Notes: generated from the sequence alone by a model not told the origin. Shown: positions 34,947-43,597, counted from the stretch's first letter. The stretch is DNA of 64,000 bases from Pseudarthrobacter oxydans (GCF_013314975.1 NZ_JABTYH010000019.1:1-64000), one strand, 5' to 3'. Numbers and translations are program-made.

Positions 34947-35242
34947 TTCCGCCTATCTGATCTGCTATTGCACTTAGTTGCCGCCTGGTCTCTTACTGCG
35001 CAATCCATTCCGGTGCCGCCTGCTAGGTCTGTCGCAGGAATCTGCAGCATTCAAACTGCCCCTGAAGCGTCAGTCCGGCGTCCCGCCATGGGTGGAGCGC
35101 AAGGTGAATCAGTATCCGGCCCTGCTGGCCGAAATCCAACCGGCAAGGCCGAACAATCCGGCTGCAGATCTGAACTGCAGCCCAGATCAAATCATCGCGT
35201 CCAGCTCCCAGTCTGGACGCCGTCGAGGGGGAAGGATCCTTC
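34947..35242 (+). other. rho leader region with hairpins
   Basis: 296 nt between thrB and rho. GCTGCAG (35161-35167) pairs with CTGCAGC (35175-35181), and GCGTCCAG (35197-35204) with CTGGACGC (35213-35220), ending just before the ribosome binding site GGGGGAAGGA. A small GGCGG/CCGCC hairpin follows thrB. A 93-codon open frame (34978-35259) overlaps the rho start but lacks a ribosome binding site and protein-like composition. rho is autoregulated through its leader in some bacteria; that is possible here. Confidence 0.4.
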
Positions 35243-37420
35243 GTGACCGAAACCACTGAGCTGTCGCCAGCTGTGGAACTATCATCTTCTGCTGCCGAAT
35301 CACCGGCAGCTCCCGCCAAGAGCAGCGGCCTTGCCGGCCTCAAGCTCGCCCAGCTGCAGGCACTTGCCAGCCAGCTCGGCATTTCAGGCGGTTCCCGGAT
35401 GCGCAAGGGGGACCTGGTTTCGGCCATCTCCGCCCACCGCGCCGGTACCCCCGTGACCAAGGCTCCCGCCAGGGCAACCGAAAAGTCCGTAGACACCACG
35501 GCGGCGCCGGCAGTTGCCACCGCAGTGACCTCCCCGGCCGCCGCTGAAGCAACGGAAGCTCCCGCGGAAGGAACCCGGGCACGTGGCCGCGGACGCAGCC
35601 GTCGCGCCGTCAGCGACGGGGTTGTGGCACCGGCAACCACCGAGCCTGCCACCGCCGACACCAGCACCGCCGCTCCGGTTGAGGCACCTGCCGCCGAGGC
35701 CACCGAAGCGCCCGAAAGCGCTGGCGAACGCCGCCAGCCGCGCACCCGCAACCGCCGCCGCGGCGAAGCCGCCGCTGCGCCGCAGGCTGCCGAGGCCGCC
35801 GAAGCACCCGCTGAACAGGCCGTTGTCGAACAGCGGACCTCAGAACAGCGCACCCCGGACCAGCGCACCGAAGCTCCCGCGGAGGCCGGCGACTCAGGCC
35901 AGCGCGCCGACCGCCGCGAAGGCGGCCGCACCCGCGGCCGTGACAACGCCGGACGCGACAACGCTGCCCGCGAGAATACCGAAGGCGGCCGCGACAACGC
36001 CGGCAGCCGCGAGGCAGGCCAGCGCGAAGGTGCCCGCCGGGACGACAACCGCGACAACACCCGCGACAGCGATGATTCAGACGGCGGAAGCCGCCGCAAC
36101 CGGCGCAACCGCCGGGACCGGAACGACCGCAATGACCGCTCCGGCGGCCAGGACCGGGACAACACCTCCCGCAACGACCGCTTCCGTGACCGCAACGACC
36201 GCCGCCGCGGCCGTTCCCAGGGACCCGACGTCGACGACGTCGAGGTTACCGAGGACGACGTCCTGCTGCCCGTGGCGGGCATCCTCGACGTCCTGGAAAA
36301 CTACGCGTTCATCCGCACCTCCGGCTACCTGCCGGGCCCCAACGACGTTTACGTCTCCCTGGCACAGGTCAAGAAGTACAACCTGCGCAAGGGCGACGCC
36401 GTCGTCGGTGCAATCCGCGCACCCCGCGAAGGCGAGGACCGCAGCCAGCAGTCCGCCCGCCAGAAGTTCAACGCGCTGGTCCGCGTCACCTCGGTGAACG
36501 GCAAGACCGCCGAAGAGCTCAAGGACCGCGTCGAATTCGCCAAGCTGGTTCCGCTCTACCCGTCAGAGCGCCTGCGGCTGGAAACCGATCCCAAAAAGAT
36601 CGGTCCCCGTGTCATCGACCTGGTTGCCCCCATCGGCAAGGGCCAGCGCGGCCTGATCGTCTCGCCCCCGAAAGCCGGCAAGACGCTCATCCTGCAGTCC
36701 ATCGCCAACGCGATCACCACCAACAACCCTGAGGTCCACCTCATGATGGTGCTGGTTGACGAACGTCCCGAAGAAGTCACGGACATGCAGCGCACCGTCA
36801 AGGGCGAGGTCATTGCCTCCACCTTCGACCGTCCCGCTGACGACCACACCACCGTGGCCGAACTTTCCATCGAACGCGCCAAGCGCCTCGTGGAGATGGG
36901 CATGGACGTGGTGGTCCTCCTGGACTCCATGACCCGCCTGGGCCGCGCCTACAACCTGGCAGCACCGGCCTCCGGCCGCATCCTGTCCGGTGGTGTGGAT
37001 TCCGCGGCGCTGTACCCGCCCAAGCGCTTCTTCGGTGCAGCCCGCAACATCGAAAACGGCGGCTCGCTCACCATCCTGGCCACCGCGCTCGTGGAGACCG
37101 GTTCCAAGATGGACGAGGTCATCTTCGAGGAGTTCAAGGGCACCGGCAACATGGAGCTCCGCCTGTCCCGCCAGCTGGCTGACAAGCGCATCTTCCCGGC
37201 CGTGGACGTCAACGCGTCCGGCACCCGCCGCGAGGAGAACCTGCTCTCGCCCGAGGAAGTCAAGATCATGTGGAAGCTGCGCCGCGTCCTTTCCGGACTC
37301 GAGACCCAGCAGAGCCTTGAGCTGCTGACCAACAAGATCCGGGAAACCCAGAGCAACGTTGAGTTCCTCATGCAGGTCCAGAAGACGACGCTTGGTGCGA
37401 AGTCGGATAACGACAAATAG
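35243..37420 (+). CDS. rho: Transcription termination factor Rho with large N-terminal insertion
   Basis: 725 residues, far longer than the 419 of E. coli Rho. A Rho_N helical domain (about 30-68) is followed by an Ala/Pro-rich and then Arg/Asn/Asp-rich insertion (about 70-335) with many RDN and RNR repeats. After it come the RNA-binding cold-shock fold (about 340-420; GYLPGPNDVYVSLAQVKKY), the P-loop PPKAGKT (about 475), VLVDERPEEVTDMQR, and the Q- and R-loop ATPase region. The insertion is an actinobacterial feature that extends RNA binding in mycobacterial Rho. The GTG start follows GGGGGAAGGA. Confidence 0.96.
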   Translation: MTETTELSPAVELSSSAAESPAAPAKSSGLAGLKLAQLQALASQLGISGGSRMRKGDLVSAISAHRAGTPVTKAPARATEKSVDTTAAPAVATAVTSPAAAEATEAPAEGTRARGRGRSRRAVSDGVVAPATTEPATADTSTAAPVEAPAAEATEAPESAGERRQPRTRNRRRGEAAAAPQAAEAAEAPAEQAVVEQRTSEQRTPDQRTEAPAEAGDSGQRADRREGGRTRGRDNAGRDNAARENTEGGRDNAGSREAGQREGARRDDNRDNTRDSDDSDGGSRRNRRNRRDRNDRNDRSGGQDRDNTSRNDRFRDRNDRRRGRSQGPDVDDVEVTEDDVLLPVAGILDVLENYAFIRTSGYLPGPNDVYVSLAQVKKYNLRKGDAVVGAIRAPREGEDRSQQSARQKFNALVRVTSVNGKTAEELKDRVEFAKLVPLYPSERLRLETDPKKIGPRVIDLVAPIGKGQRGLIVSPPKAGKTLILQSIANAITTNNPEVHLMMVLVDERPEEVTDMQRTVKGEVIASTFDRPADDHTTVAELSIERAKRLVEMGMDVVVLLDSMTRLGRAYNLAAPASGRILSGGVDSAALYPPKRFFGAARNIENGGSLTILATALVETGSKMDEVIFEEFKGTGNMELRLSRQLADKRIFPAVDVNASGTRREENLLSPEEVKIMWKLRRVLSGLETQQSLELLTNKIRETQSNVEFLMQVQKTTLGAKSDNDK

Positions 37421-37428
37421 CTGTACCA

Positions 37429-37562
37429 GGGGCGGGTGCGGTTGACTCGCGTGGTTCGCCACGCAGGTTTTCCGCCCCCGCCCCTTCGCATGGTGGCCAT
37501 GTCCTGACGGACTTGGCCACCACGCTTCGGCAGGCCCGATGCCACTCCCGGGGCGGAAAACC
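37429..37562 (+). terminator. rho-prfA intergenic hairpins, partly mutually exclusive
   Basis: Hairpin A: 37429-37441 pairs with 37472-37484 (12 of 13 bp), enclosing a GCGTGG-TTCG-CCACGC tetraloop stem (37449-37464). Hairpin B: TGGTGGCCA (37491-37499) pairs with TGGCCACCA (37514-37522). Alternative C: GGTTTTCCGCCCC (37466-37478) pairs perfectly with GGGGCGGAAAACC (37550-37562). C competes with A for 37472-37478 and encloses B. There is no long T tract, so it may be a terminator or a switch between two forms. Confidence 0.6.
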
Positions 37563-37613
37563 CGCGCGGCTTCGTCGTTAGGTCGCCAGCCGTGGCCCGT
37601 GTCTGTTTGTTAC

Positions 37614-37619
37614 TAGACT
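37614..37619 (+). promoter_or_regulatory. prfA -10 element
   Basis: TAGACT 24 nt before the prfA ATG could start a separate prfA transcript. No good -35 is visible at the expected distance. Confidence 0.35.
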
Positions 37620-37643
37620 TGTAAGAGTCGAAAGAGGTTTTAA

Positions 37644-38717
37644 ATGTTTGAGTCCGTACAGGGCCTGCTTGATGAGCATGATGCTATCCAGGCGCAGCTG
37701 GGGGATCCTGCTGTCTATGCCGACCAGCGGCTTGCCCGGAAACTGGGGCGCCGTTCGGCTCAGCTCAATGGCATTGTTGAGGCCTACCACAAGTGGGAAG
37801 GCCTCCGGGATGACCTTGCTGCTGCCAAGGAGATGGCGTCCGAAGACCCCGAGTTTGCCGCTGAGGTGCCTGAGCTGGAAGCTGCCCTTGAGGTGGCTGC
37901 CGCGAAACTGCGCCGCCTCCTCATCCCGCGCGATCCCGACGACGCCCGCAACGTGATCCTTGAGGTCAAGGGCGGCGAAGGCGGCGACGAAGCCGCACTG
38001 TTCGCCGGCGACCTGCTGCGCATGTACACGCGCTACGCGGAGTCCCGCGGCTGGAAGACCGAGATCATCTCCGCCACGGAATCCGACCTTGGCGGCTACA
38101 AGGACGTCCAGGTTGCCGTCAAGGGCAGCTCGAACGATCCTGCCGAGGGCGTGTATGCCCGCCTCAAGTTCGAGGGCGGCGTGCACCGGGTGCAGCGCGT
38201 TCCCGTCACCGAATCCCAGGGCCGCATCCACACCTCGGCTGCCGGCGTCCTGGTCCTGCCCGAAGTGGATGAGCCCGAAGAGCTTGAGATCAACCAGAAC
38301 GACCTCAAGATCGACGTCTACCGGTCCTCCGGCCCCGGCGGCCAGTCCGTGAACACCACTGATTCCGCCGTGCGCATCACCCACCTTCCCACGGGCATCG
38401 TGGTGGCCATGCAGAACGAAAAATCCCAGCTGCAGAACCGTGAAGCGGGTATGCGTGTGCTCCGGGCACGCATCCTGGCGCACCAGCAGGAGCAGATCGA
38501 CGCCGAAAACTCGGCACAGCGGAAATCCCAGATCCGCACCATGGACCGTTCGGAGCGCATCCGCACCTACAACTACCCGGAAAACCGCATCGCGGACCAC
38601 CGTACCGGGTACAAGGCATACAACCTGGACCAGGTCATGAACGGCGACCTGGAGCCGGTCATCCAGTCCGCCATCGAGATGGACGAACAGGCACGCCTGG
38701 ACGCCATCGGCGACTAG
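37644..38717 (+). CDS. prfA: Peptide chain release factor 1
   Basis: 357 residues, normal for RF1. The GGQ peptidyl-tRNA hydrolysis motif is in [18 protein letters not shown], and the stop-codon-recognition domain precedes it. It reads UAA and UAG. ATG start with GAGG upstream. The next gene, prmC, encodes the enzyme that methylates the GGQ glutamine, a conserved pairing. Confidence 0.97.
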   Translation: MFESVQGLLDEHDAIQAQLGDPAVYADQRLARKLGRRSAQLNGIVEAYHKWEGLRDDLAAAKEMASEDPEFAAEVPELEAALEVAAAKLRRLLIPRDPDDARNVILEVKGGEGGDEAALFAGDLLRMYTRYAESRGWKTEIISATESDLGGYKDVQVAVKGSSNDPAEGVYARLKFEGGVHRVQRVPVTESQGRIHTSAAGVLVLPEVDEPEELEINQNDLKIDVYRSSGPGGQSVNTTDSAVRITHLPTGIVVAMQNEKSQLQNREAGMRVLRARILAHQQEQIDAENSAQRKSQIRTMDRSERIRTYNYPENRIADHRTGYKAYNLDQVMNGDLEPVIQSAIEMDEQARLDAIGD

Positions 38718-38738
38718 TCCCTTCGGTACCTTCCAGAC

Positions 38739-39611
38739 ATGACACTCGAGCCAGGCCAGTCGCTCGCGGATGCTGTCAGCGCGGCAACGGATATCCTCCG
38801 CGACGCCGGCGTCCCCAGTCCGCGGGTGGACGCCGAGCTGTTGGCCGACCACCTGCTGAACGTGGGGCTCGGCCGCCTGCGTGCCATGATGCTGGGGGAT
38901 GCGCCCGCGCCGGAGGGTTACGAGGCGCTGGTGGCGGAGCGCGCCAGCCGCATACCGTTGCAGCACATCACCGGAGTGGCGCATTTCCGCTACCTCGAGC
39001 TGGCCGTTGGCCCCGGCGTCTTCGTACCCCGCCCTGAGACCGAATCGGTGGCGCAGCTGGTCATCGACCACGTCCGCGGGATGGCCCGCCCGCGGATCGT
39101 CGACCTCGGGACGGGCTCGGGTGCCATCGCAGGCTCCATCGCCCACGAGGTCCCTGGTGCGGAGGTGCACGCCGTCGAGTTCAGCCCCTTCGCCCACGCC
39201 TGGGCAGCAAAAAACCTGGCCCCGCTGGGTGTCCGGCTTGTGCTCGGGGACCTGCGGGACGCGCTGCCTGAGCTCAACGGGACTTTCGACGTCGTGGTGT
39301 CCAATCCGCCGTACATTCCCGCCGAAGCCGTCCCCACCGAGCCGGAAGTCGCCCTTCATGACCCGCCGGAGGCGCTGTACGGCGGGGGAGCGGACGGCAT
39401 GGAACTTCCGACGGCGGCCGCTGCCTCCGCTGCCCGCCTCCTGCGGCCGGGGGGCTACTTTGTGATGGAGCACGCAGAAGTCCAGGCGGGTTGGATTTCG
39501 GACCATTTGGCCGGTACAGGAAACTGGACCGGGATCAGGACGCATCTGGACCTGAACGGCAAGGAGCGCGCCACCAGCGCCGTGCTCGCGGATCCGGACC
39601 ACAGCGAATGA
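38739..39611 (+). CDS. prmC: Release factor glutamine methyltransferase
   Basis: 290 residues. The N-terminal helical substrate domain (about 1-85) is followed by an S-adenosylmethionine Rossmann domain with DLGTGSGAIAGSIA and the glutamine-methylating motif VVSNPPYIPAEA. It N5-methylates the GGQ glutamine of RF1 and RF2. It lies 21 nt downstream of prfA, in the same transcript. Confidence 0.96.
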   Translation: MTLEPGQSLADAVSAATDILRDAGVPSPRVDAELLADHLLNVGLGRLRAMMLGDAPAPEGYEALVAERASRIPLQHITGVAHFRYLELAVGPGVFVPRPETESVAQLVIDHVRGMARPRIVDLGTGSGAIAGSIAHEVPGAEVHAVEFSPFAHAWAAKNLAPLGVRLVLGDLRDALPELNGTFDVVVSNPPYIPAEAVPTEPEVALHDPPEALYGGGADGMELPTAAAASAARLLRPGGYFVMEHAEVQAGWISDHLAGTGNWTGIRTHLDLNGKERATSAVLADPDHSE

Positions 39612-39623
39612 AAGGATAGGCGA

Positions 39624-40505
39624 GTGACCACTACCTACAACTGCACCAGCGATGACGAGCGTGCCAAGGGACTTGAGCACGCCCAGCGGGCCATCAGCGA
39701 AAAGAAGTGCGTCGTCTTTCCCACGGACACGGTCTACGGGATTGCAGCCGACGCCTTCTCGCCCCAGGCCGTGACCATGCTGCTGGTGTCCAAGGGCCGC
39801 AGCCGGGCCATGCCGCCGCCCGTGCTGATCCCGCGGATCAACGCCCTGGACGGCCTCGCCACGGACGTCCCGGCCGACGCCCGCAAACTGGCGGAAGCGT
39901 TCTGGCCCGGAGGCCTCACCCTCATCCTCCACGCACAGCCATCCCTGGACTGGGACCTTGGCGAGACCAAGGGCACTGTGGCCCTCCGCATGCCGGACGA
40001 TGAGATTGCCCAGGAACTGCTGACCCTTACCGGACCCCTGGCCGTATCCTCGGCCAACCGCACCGGCCATGCCCCCGGACAGACAGCTGCTGCGGCCCGC
40101 GAGCAGCTGGCCGACTCCGTGGAGGTCTACCTCGAAGGCGGCTTCCGGCCGCTGGAAGGCGAGGCCGCAGTACCGTCCACGATTGTGGACGCCACGGGTC
40201 CGCGCCTGCGCGTGGTCCGGAACGGTGCGGTCACCCTGGACCAGCTTCGCGAACACGTACCCGGAGTCCTTGGCCTGGGCGAGATCCCCATGGCCGAGGA
40301 GGAACCGGCAGGAGAAGCAGCAGCACCTGACGAAGCGGCCCCGGCAGAAGCTGCACATGCCGAAGCAGCACCGGCACCTGACGAAGCTGCACGTGCCCAA
40401 GCCGCACCTGCCGGCGGGTCTCCGGTTGATGAGACTGCCGCTGTGGAATCTCCTTCCGGGGAGCATACAGCTGTCCCGGCTCCGGTTCGGAACCCTGAAC
40501 CGTGA
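39624..40505 (+). CDS. sua5: L-threonylcarbamoyladenylate synthase with Ala/Glu/Pro-rich tail
   Basis: 293 residues. The YrdC/Sua5 domain (about 10-212) has PTDTVYGIAADAF, the ATP-binding KGRSRAMPPPVLIPR and the SSANRTG motif. It makes threonylcarbamoyl-AMP for the t6A modification of ANN-decoding tRNAs. Beyond about residue 215 there is a low-complexity tail of some 75 residues with near-repeats of APDEAAPAEAAHAEAAP. The tail is not the Sua5 C-terminal domain of archaeal and Bacillus enzymes. The GTG start has AAAGGA upstream. The stop overlaps the start of the next gene. Confidence 0.92.
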   Translation: MTTTYNCTSDDERAKGLEHAQRAISEKKCVVFPTDTVYGIAADAFSPQAVTMLLVSKGRSRAMPPPVLIPRINALDGLATDVPADARKLAEAFWPGGLTLILHAQPSLDWDLGETKGTVALRMPDDEIAQELLTLTGPLAVSSANRTGHAPGQTAAAAREQLADSVEVYLEGGFRPLEGEAAVPSTIVDATGPRLRVVRNGAVTLDQLREHVPGVLGLGEIPMAEEEPAGEAAAPDEAAPAEAAHAEAAPAPDEAARAQAAPAGGSPVDETAAVESPSGEHTAVPAPVRNPEP

Positions 40506-41278
40506 TGGCGCTTGACCGCCAGCGGATCCCGGTGCTGGAGGTCGATGCGACCCCGCTTCGCGTGCCGGACCTGATGGCTGAACTCAGCCGCTTCGTCGAG
40601 GAAGGCTCCACCCGCACGGTGCTGGGGCACAACCTGCACAGCGTCACCCTGACCCTCTCGGATGAGGGCTTCCGGGACCTCTACCAGCGCAGTGATGTGG
40701 TTTTGCTGGATGGCGCTCCCGTGCTCTGGCTGTGGGGGAGGACCGGCAAAGCCCAAGGACCCGTCATGGACTACCGGCTGGGTACCACGGACTGGCTCCC
40801 GGCTTTGGGAGAGGTGCAGGGTCTTGAGCGGATTGCCGTGATCGGCGCAGGCCCCGAGGCAAATGCCGCGGCCGTCAGGCAACTTGAGTTGATTGTCCCT
40901 GCTGCCCGGGTGGCGGGCTTGCCCGGGGAGGGCTGGAACGGGGATCTCGAAGACCGGGCCGTTGAATGGCTCCACGCGCAGCAGCCGCAGCTCGTCCTGC
41001 TGGGCCTGGGCATGCCCCTCCAGGAGGAAGTGCTGCAGCGGCGCCTCGCCGACATGCCGCCGGCTATCTACTGCGCGGTGGGGGGAGCCATCGAACAGCT
41101 GGCCGGCTTCCAGAAGCTTGCCCCACGCTGGCTGGGCCGGATGGGGCTGGAATGGGCCTGGCGGCTGCTGCTGCATCCCCGCCGTGTTGCCTACCGCGTG
41201 CTCGGAGAACCCTGGGTCCTGCTGTGGCTCCTTGGGAGCCGCCGCGTGAAGCGGGCCCTTCCCGGGCCCGGCAAGTAA
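40502..41278 (+). CDS. WecG/TagA/CpsF family glycosyltransferase
   Basis: 258 residues of the GT26 family, whose members add N-acetylmannosamine or N-acetylmannosaminuronate to undecaprenyl-PP-GlcNAc in wall teichoic acid or polysaccharide synthesis. Motifs include GHNLHSVTLTLSDEGFRDLY, the LLDGAPVLWLWG region, RIAVIGAGP and LLGLGMPLQE; the C-terminus has basic/hydrophobic membrane-association helices. The start is GTG 40502 or ATG 40505, overlapping the sua5 stop. It is last in the long plus-strand run, with a WecA gene (the maker of the presumed acceptor lipid) 1.2 kb downstream. Confidence 0.88.
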   Translation: MMALDRQRIPVLEVDATPLRVPDLMAELSRFVEEGSTRTVLGHNLHSVTLTLSDEGFRDLYQRSDVVLLDGAPVLWLWGRTGKAQGPVMDYRLGTTDWLPALGEVQGLERIAVIGAGPEANAAAVRQLELIVPAARVAGLPGEGWNGDLEDRAVEWLHAQQPQLVLLGLGMPLQEEVLQRRLADMPPAIYCAVGGAIEQLAGFQKLAPRWLGRMGLEWAWRLLLHPRRVAYRVLGEPWVLLWLLGSRRVKRALPGPGK

Positions 41279-41303
41279 ACGGGGGCGGGACCGCAAGCCC
41301 TTT

Positions 41304-42200
41304 CTAGAACTTCTGGTCTTCCAGCGGGGCAAAGCCCTTGCCGCGAAGGCCGGTGGAGAAGGACCTGGCCCACCCCAGGAAACCTTTAAAGTCCCGCCGC
41401 TGCGCGAAATAGCCTGCATACCCGCCTACGTCCGCAATAAAGGACCGGACGCGGAAGTACCGGCGGATCAGGTAGCCGCGGTTCCGGTAATAGTAGTACC
41501 GCTTAAACGCTGACTCCGGGACGATGACGTGCCAGCCTGCGCCAAACACATGCTGGGTTTCCGAGAACGCATGCGGGTGGCTGATGGCGGTGGTGGTCAC
41601 GGTGCCAAACCTGATGCCCGCTTTGCGCAGCCGAATGGTGAAGTCCACCTCGTCGCCGCGGATGAACAGCCGCATGTCCGGCAGTCCCACTTTGAAGAAG
41701 ACGTCGGAGCGGATCAGCGCGCCATTGAAGAAGTGCCCGTCGTTGGGCAGGAAGCCAAGCTTCTCCACCTCGGCGCGGCTGTGCGTCACCTTGCCGTCAA
41801 GGCGGAAGAAAAAGGACAGCCGGTCCGGCTGGCCAGGCGCGGTCACCAGCGGAACCACCGCCTCCAGGTCCCTTGCCTCGGCCTCACGCAGCAGCGTGGC
41901 GAGGCATTCCGGATCCGCCGGTTCGGCGTCGTCATCCATCATCCAGATCCACTTGGCTCCGCTCGCCACTGCCTTGAGCGCTGCCAGGGCGAAGCCGCCA
42001 GCGCCGCCGAGGTTGGCCTCCGAGCGGACGTAATCAACGTTCGGATGTTCATCGGCTGTGTCACGGGCCGGGGTTTTGCCGCTGTCAACCAGGCAGATGG
42101 TGTCCACTGCGGCCGTCTGGGCATTGATGGAATCCAGCAGGACGGCCAGTTCCTTCGGCCGGTCGAAGGTCACGGCAGCAACTGCTATGCGGGGGGTCAT
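41304..42200 (-). CDS. Family 2 glycosyltransferase, GlfT1-like
   Basis: 298 residues of the GT-A fold. The N-terminal VAAVTFDRPKELAVLLDSI and the metal-binding DDD of WIWMMDDDAEPADP are clear, with NGALIRSDVFFKVGLPD and an IRGDEVDFTIRLRKAG acceptor motif. The overall sequence recalls GlfT1-type galactofuranosyl or rhamnosyl transferases of actinobacterial wall synthesis. The C-terminus is rich in Arg, Tyr and Phe and may lie against the membrane. ATG at 42200 follows AAAGGA. It is convergent with the TagA/WecG gene and divergent from wecA, so probably part of the same surface-glycan pathway. Confidence 0.85.
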   Translation of the reverse strand: MTPRIAVAAVTFDRPKELAVLLDSINAQTAAVDTICLVDSGKTPARDTADEHPNVDYVRSEANLGGAGGFALAALKAVASGAKWIWMMDDDAEPADPECLATLLREAEARDLEAVVPLVTAPGQPDRLSFFFRLDGKVTHSRAEVEKLGFLPNDGHFFNGALIRSDVFFKVGLPDMRLFIRGDEVDFTIRLRKAGIRFGTVTTTAISHPHAFSETQHVFGAGWHVIVPESAFKRYYYYRNRGYLIRRYFRVRSFIADVGGYAGYFAQRRDFKGFLGWARSFSTGLRGKGFAPLEDQKF

Positions 42201-42333
42201 GGGGGTCCTTTCAGCATGGCTGACAGGGATTTCCCCGCTCGCAATGCGCCAGTGTGGCGCGAAGCCATGAAGCTGTTGGCGCTAGTATCTTTGACTAGAG
42301 TCCACTGTAATACAGCCCTGTAAGGCACCGCGT

Positions 42334-42411
42334 ATGAGGAAATACGCACTGCCTGCTGCGCTCGGCGACGGAGAAGTTTCATTTATCGAAGAACAGATTC
42401 CCGGCCAGTGA
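42334..42411 (+). CDS. Candidate tiny ORF 1 (25 aa) in the wecA leader
   Basis: ATG at 42334 with a weak TAAGG 10 nt upstream encodes MRKYALPAALGDGEVSFIEE and five further residues. Its TGA overlaps the GTG of the next tiny ORF (GTGA, 42408-42411). Function unknown; it may be a leader peptide or a decayed gene end. Confidence 0.3.
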   Translation: MRKYALPAALGDGEVSFIEEQIPGQ

Positions 42412-42488
42412 GCCCCATAGCCAAGGACCAGCTGCCATTGCCGTTGCCCGGCGGCAGTGTCTCCCCGGAAACGGAACCCGCCCCATGA
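42408..42488 (+). CDS. Candidate tiny ORF 2 (26 aa) coupled to wecA
   Basis: GTG at 42408 opens a 26-codon frame (MSPIAKDQLPLPLPGG then SVSPETEPAP). Its TGA overlaps the wecA ATG (ATGA, 42485-42488). It is Pro-rich with no known domain. The chain of 4-bp overlaps would let ribosomes reach wecA through coupling. Confidence 0.3.
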   Translation: MSPIAKDQLPLPLPGGSVSPETEPAP

Positions 42489-43597
42489 TCATGTACCTGC
42501 TGATGGGACTGACGGCTGCTGTCGTGTCCTATGCGGCTACATGGGGAGCACGGGTCGTCGGCCACCGGCTCGAACTCCACATGCCCATCCGAAGCCGCGA
42601 TATGCATTCCATTCCCGTGTCCCGCCTGGGCGGCGTGGCGATCTTCCTCGGTGTCATGGTGGCCCTCATCGTCGCCAGCCAGTCCTTTTTCGTGAAGGAC
42701 ATCTACCGGAACAACTTCTCGCCATGGGGCGTCCTCGCAGGCGCAGCCGTCATTGTGCTGGTGGGCGTCGCCGATGACCTGCTGGACATCCGGTGGTGGG
42801 TGAAGCTGATTGGCCAAAGCATTGCGGGCCTGACCGTGGCCGTCTGGGGGGTCCAGATGACCATTCTCCCCTGGGTTCCGGAGCCGATCTACCTCGAAAA
42901 TGAAACCGTCCGGGTCCTTTTGACTGCCGGACTGATCGTCACCACGATGAATGCCTTCAACTTCATCGACGGGCTGGACGGCCTTGCCGCAGGAGTGGCC
43001 ATCATCGGCGGCACGGCGTTCTTCTTCACTGCCTACTGGGTGCATCGCAACGCTGTCCTGCTGGACTATTCAGACCTCGCGACCCTGATTACGGCAGTCC
43101 TGGTGGGCAGCTGCCTGGGCTTCCTGCCGCACAACTGGTTCCCGTCCAAGATCTTCATGGGCGATTCCGGCGCCATGCTGATCGGGCTGCTGATGGCCTC
43201 GGCGGGCGTGGTGTCCACGGGACAGATCACCTCGGGGCTCTACGACAGGGTCAACGGCATCTCCACGGTGATTCCCATCCTGCTTCCGTTCGCGGTCCTC
43301 TTCCTTCCGCTGCTGGACCTCGGCCTGGCGGTGGTGCGACGGACTGCCCGGGGCCGATCGCCCTGGTCCGCCGACCGCGGCCACCTGCACCACAAGCTCC
43401 TGGACATCGGCTACTCGCACCGCACCGCAGTTATCCTGATGTACCTCTGGACCGCCATCCTCTCCTTCGGGGGACTGGCCTTCGCCATCTTTCCGTGGCA
43501 GATTGTGCTGTCCATCGACCTCTTCGCCACCCTGGTCATGGGCCTCATCACCGCCTGGCCCTACCTGGCCCGCCGGGGGGAAGAGACCCGGGCGTAA
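42485..43597 (+). CDS. wecA: Undecaprenyl-phosphate N-acetylglucosamine-1-phosphate transferase
   Basis: 370 residues with about ten to eleven transmembrane helices. Catalytic motifs of the MraY/WecA family are present: VGVADDLLDIRWW, NAFNFIDGLDGLAAG, KIFMGDSGAMLIG and the WecA-type HLHHKLLDIGYSHR loop in place of the MraY signature. It attaches GlcNAc-1-P to undecaprenyl phosphate, starting wall polysaccharide or teichoic-acid linkage units. Start ATG 42485, or ATG 42491 two codons later; no good ribosome binding site is seen, so it may depend on coupling to the upstream tiny frame. A hairpin lies after the gene. Confidence 0.92.
   Translation: MIMYLLMGLTAAVVSYAATWGARVVGHRLELHMPIRSRDMHSIPVSRLGGVAIFLGVMVALIVASQSFFVKDIYRNNFSPWGVLAGAAVIVLVGVADDLLDIRWWVKLIGQSIAGLTVAVWGVQMTILPWVPEPIYLENETVRVLLTAGLIVTTMNAFNFIDGLDGLAAGVAIIGGTAFFFTAYWVHRNAVLLDYSDLATLITAVLVGSCLGFLPHNWFPSKIFMGDSGAMLIGLLMASAGVVSTGQITSGLYDRVNGISTVIPILLPFAVLFLPLLDLGLAVVRRTARGRSPWSADRGHLHHKLLDIGYSHRTAVILMYLWTAILSFGGLAFAIFPWQIVLSIDLFATLVMGLITAWPYLARRGEETRA

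Noticed and set aside
34978..35259. 93-codon frame between thrB and rho
   Set aside because: Composition is not protein-like, it overlaps the rho start and has no ribosome binding site; hairpins explain the region better.
35930..36220. Repetitive gacaac/cgcaac stretches resembling a DNA repeat array
   Set aside because: They encode the RDN/RNR-rich insertion of Rho in frame. This is protein low complexity, not a CRISPR or mobile repeat.
37578..40466. 962-codon open frame on the minus strand
   Set aside because: It is antisense to prfA, prmC and sua5, which have clear family motifs. It arises from third-position GC bias.
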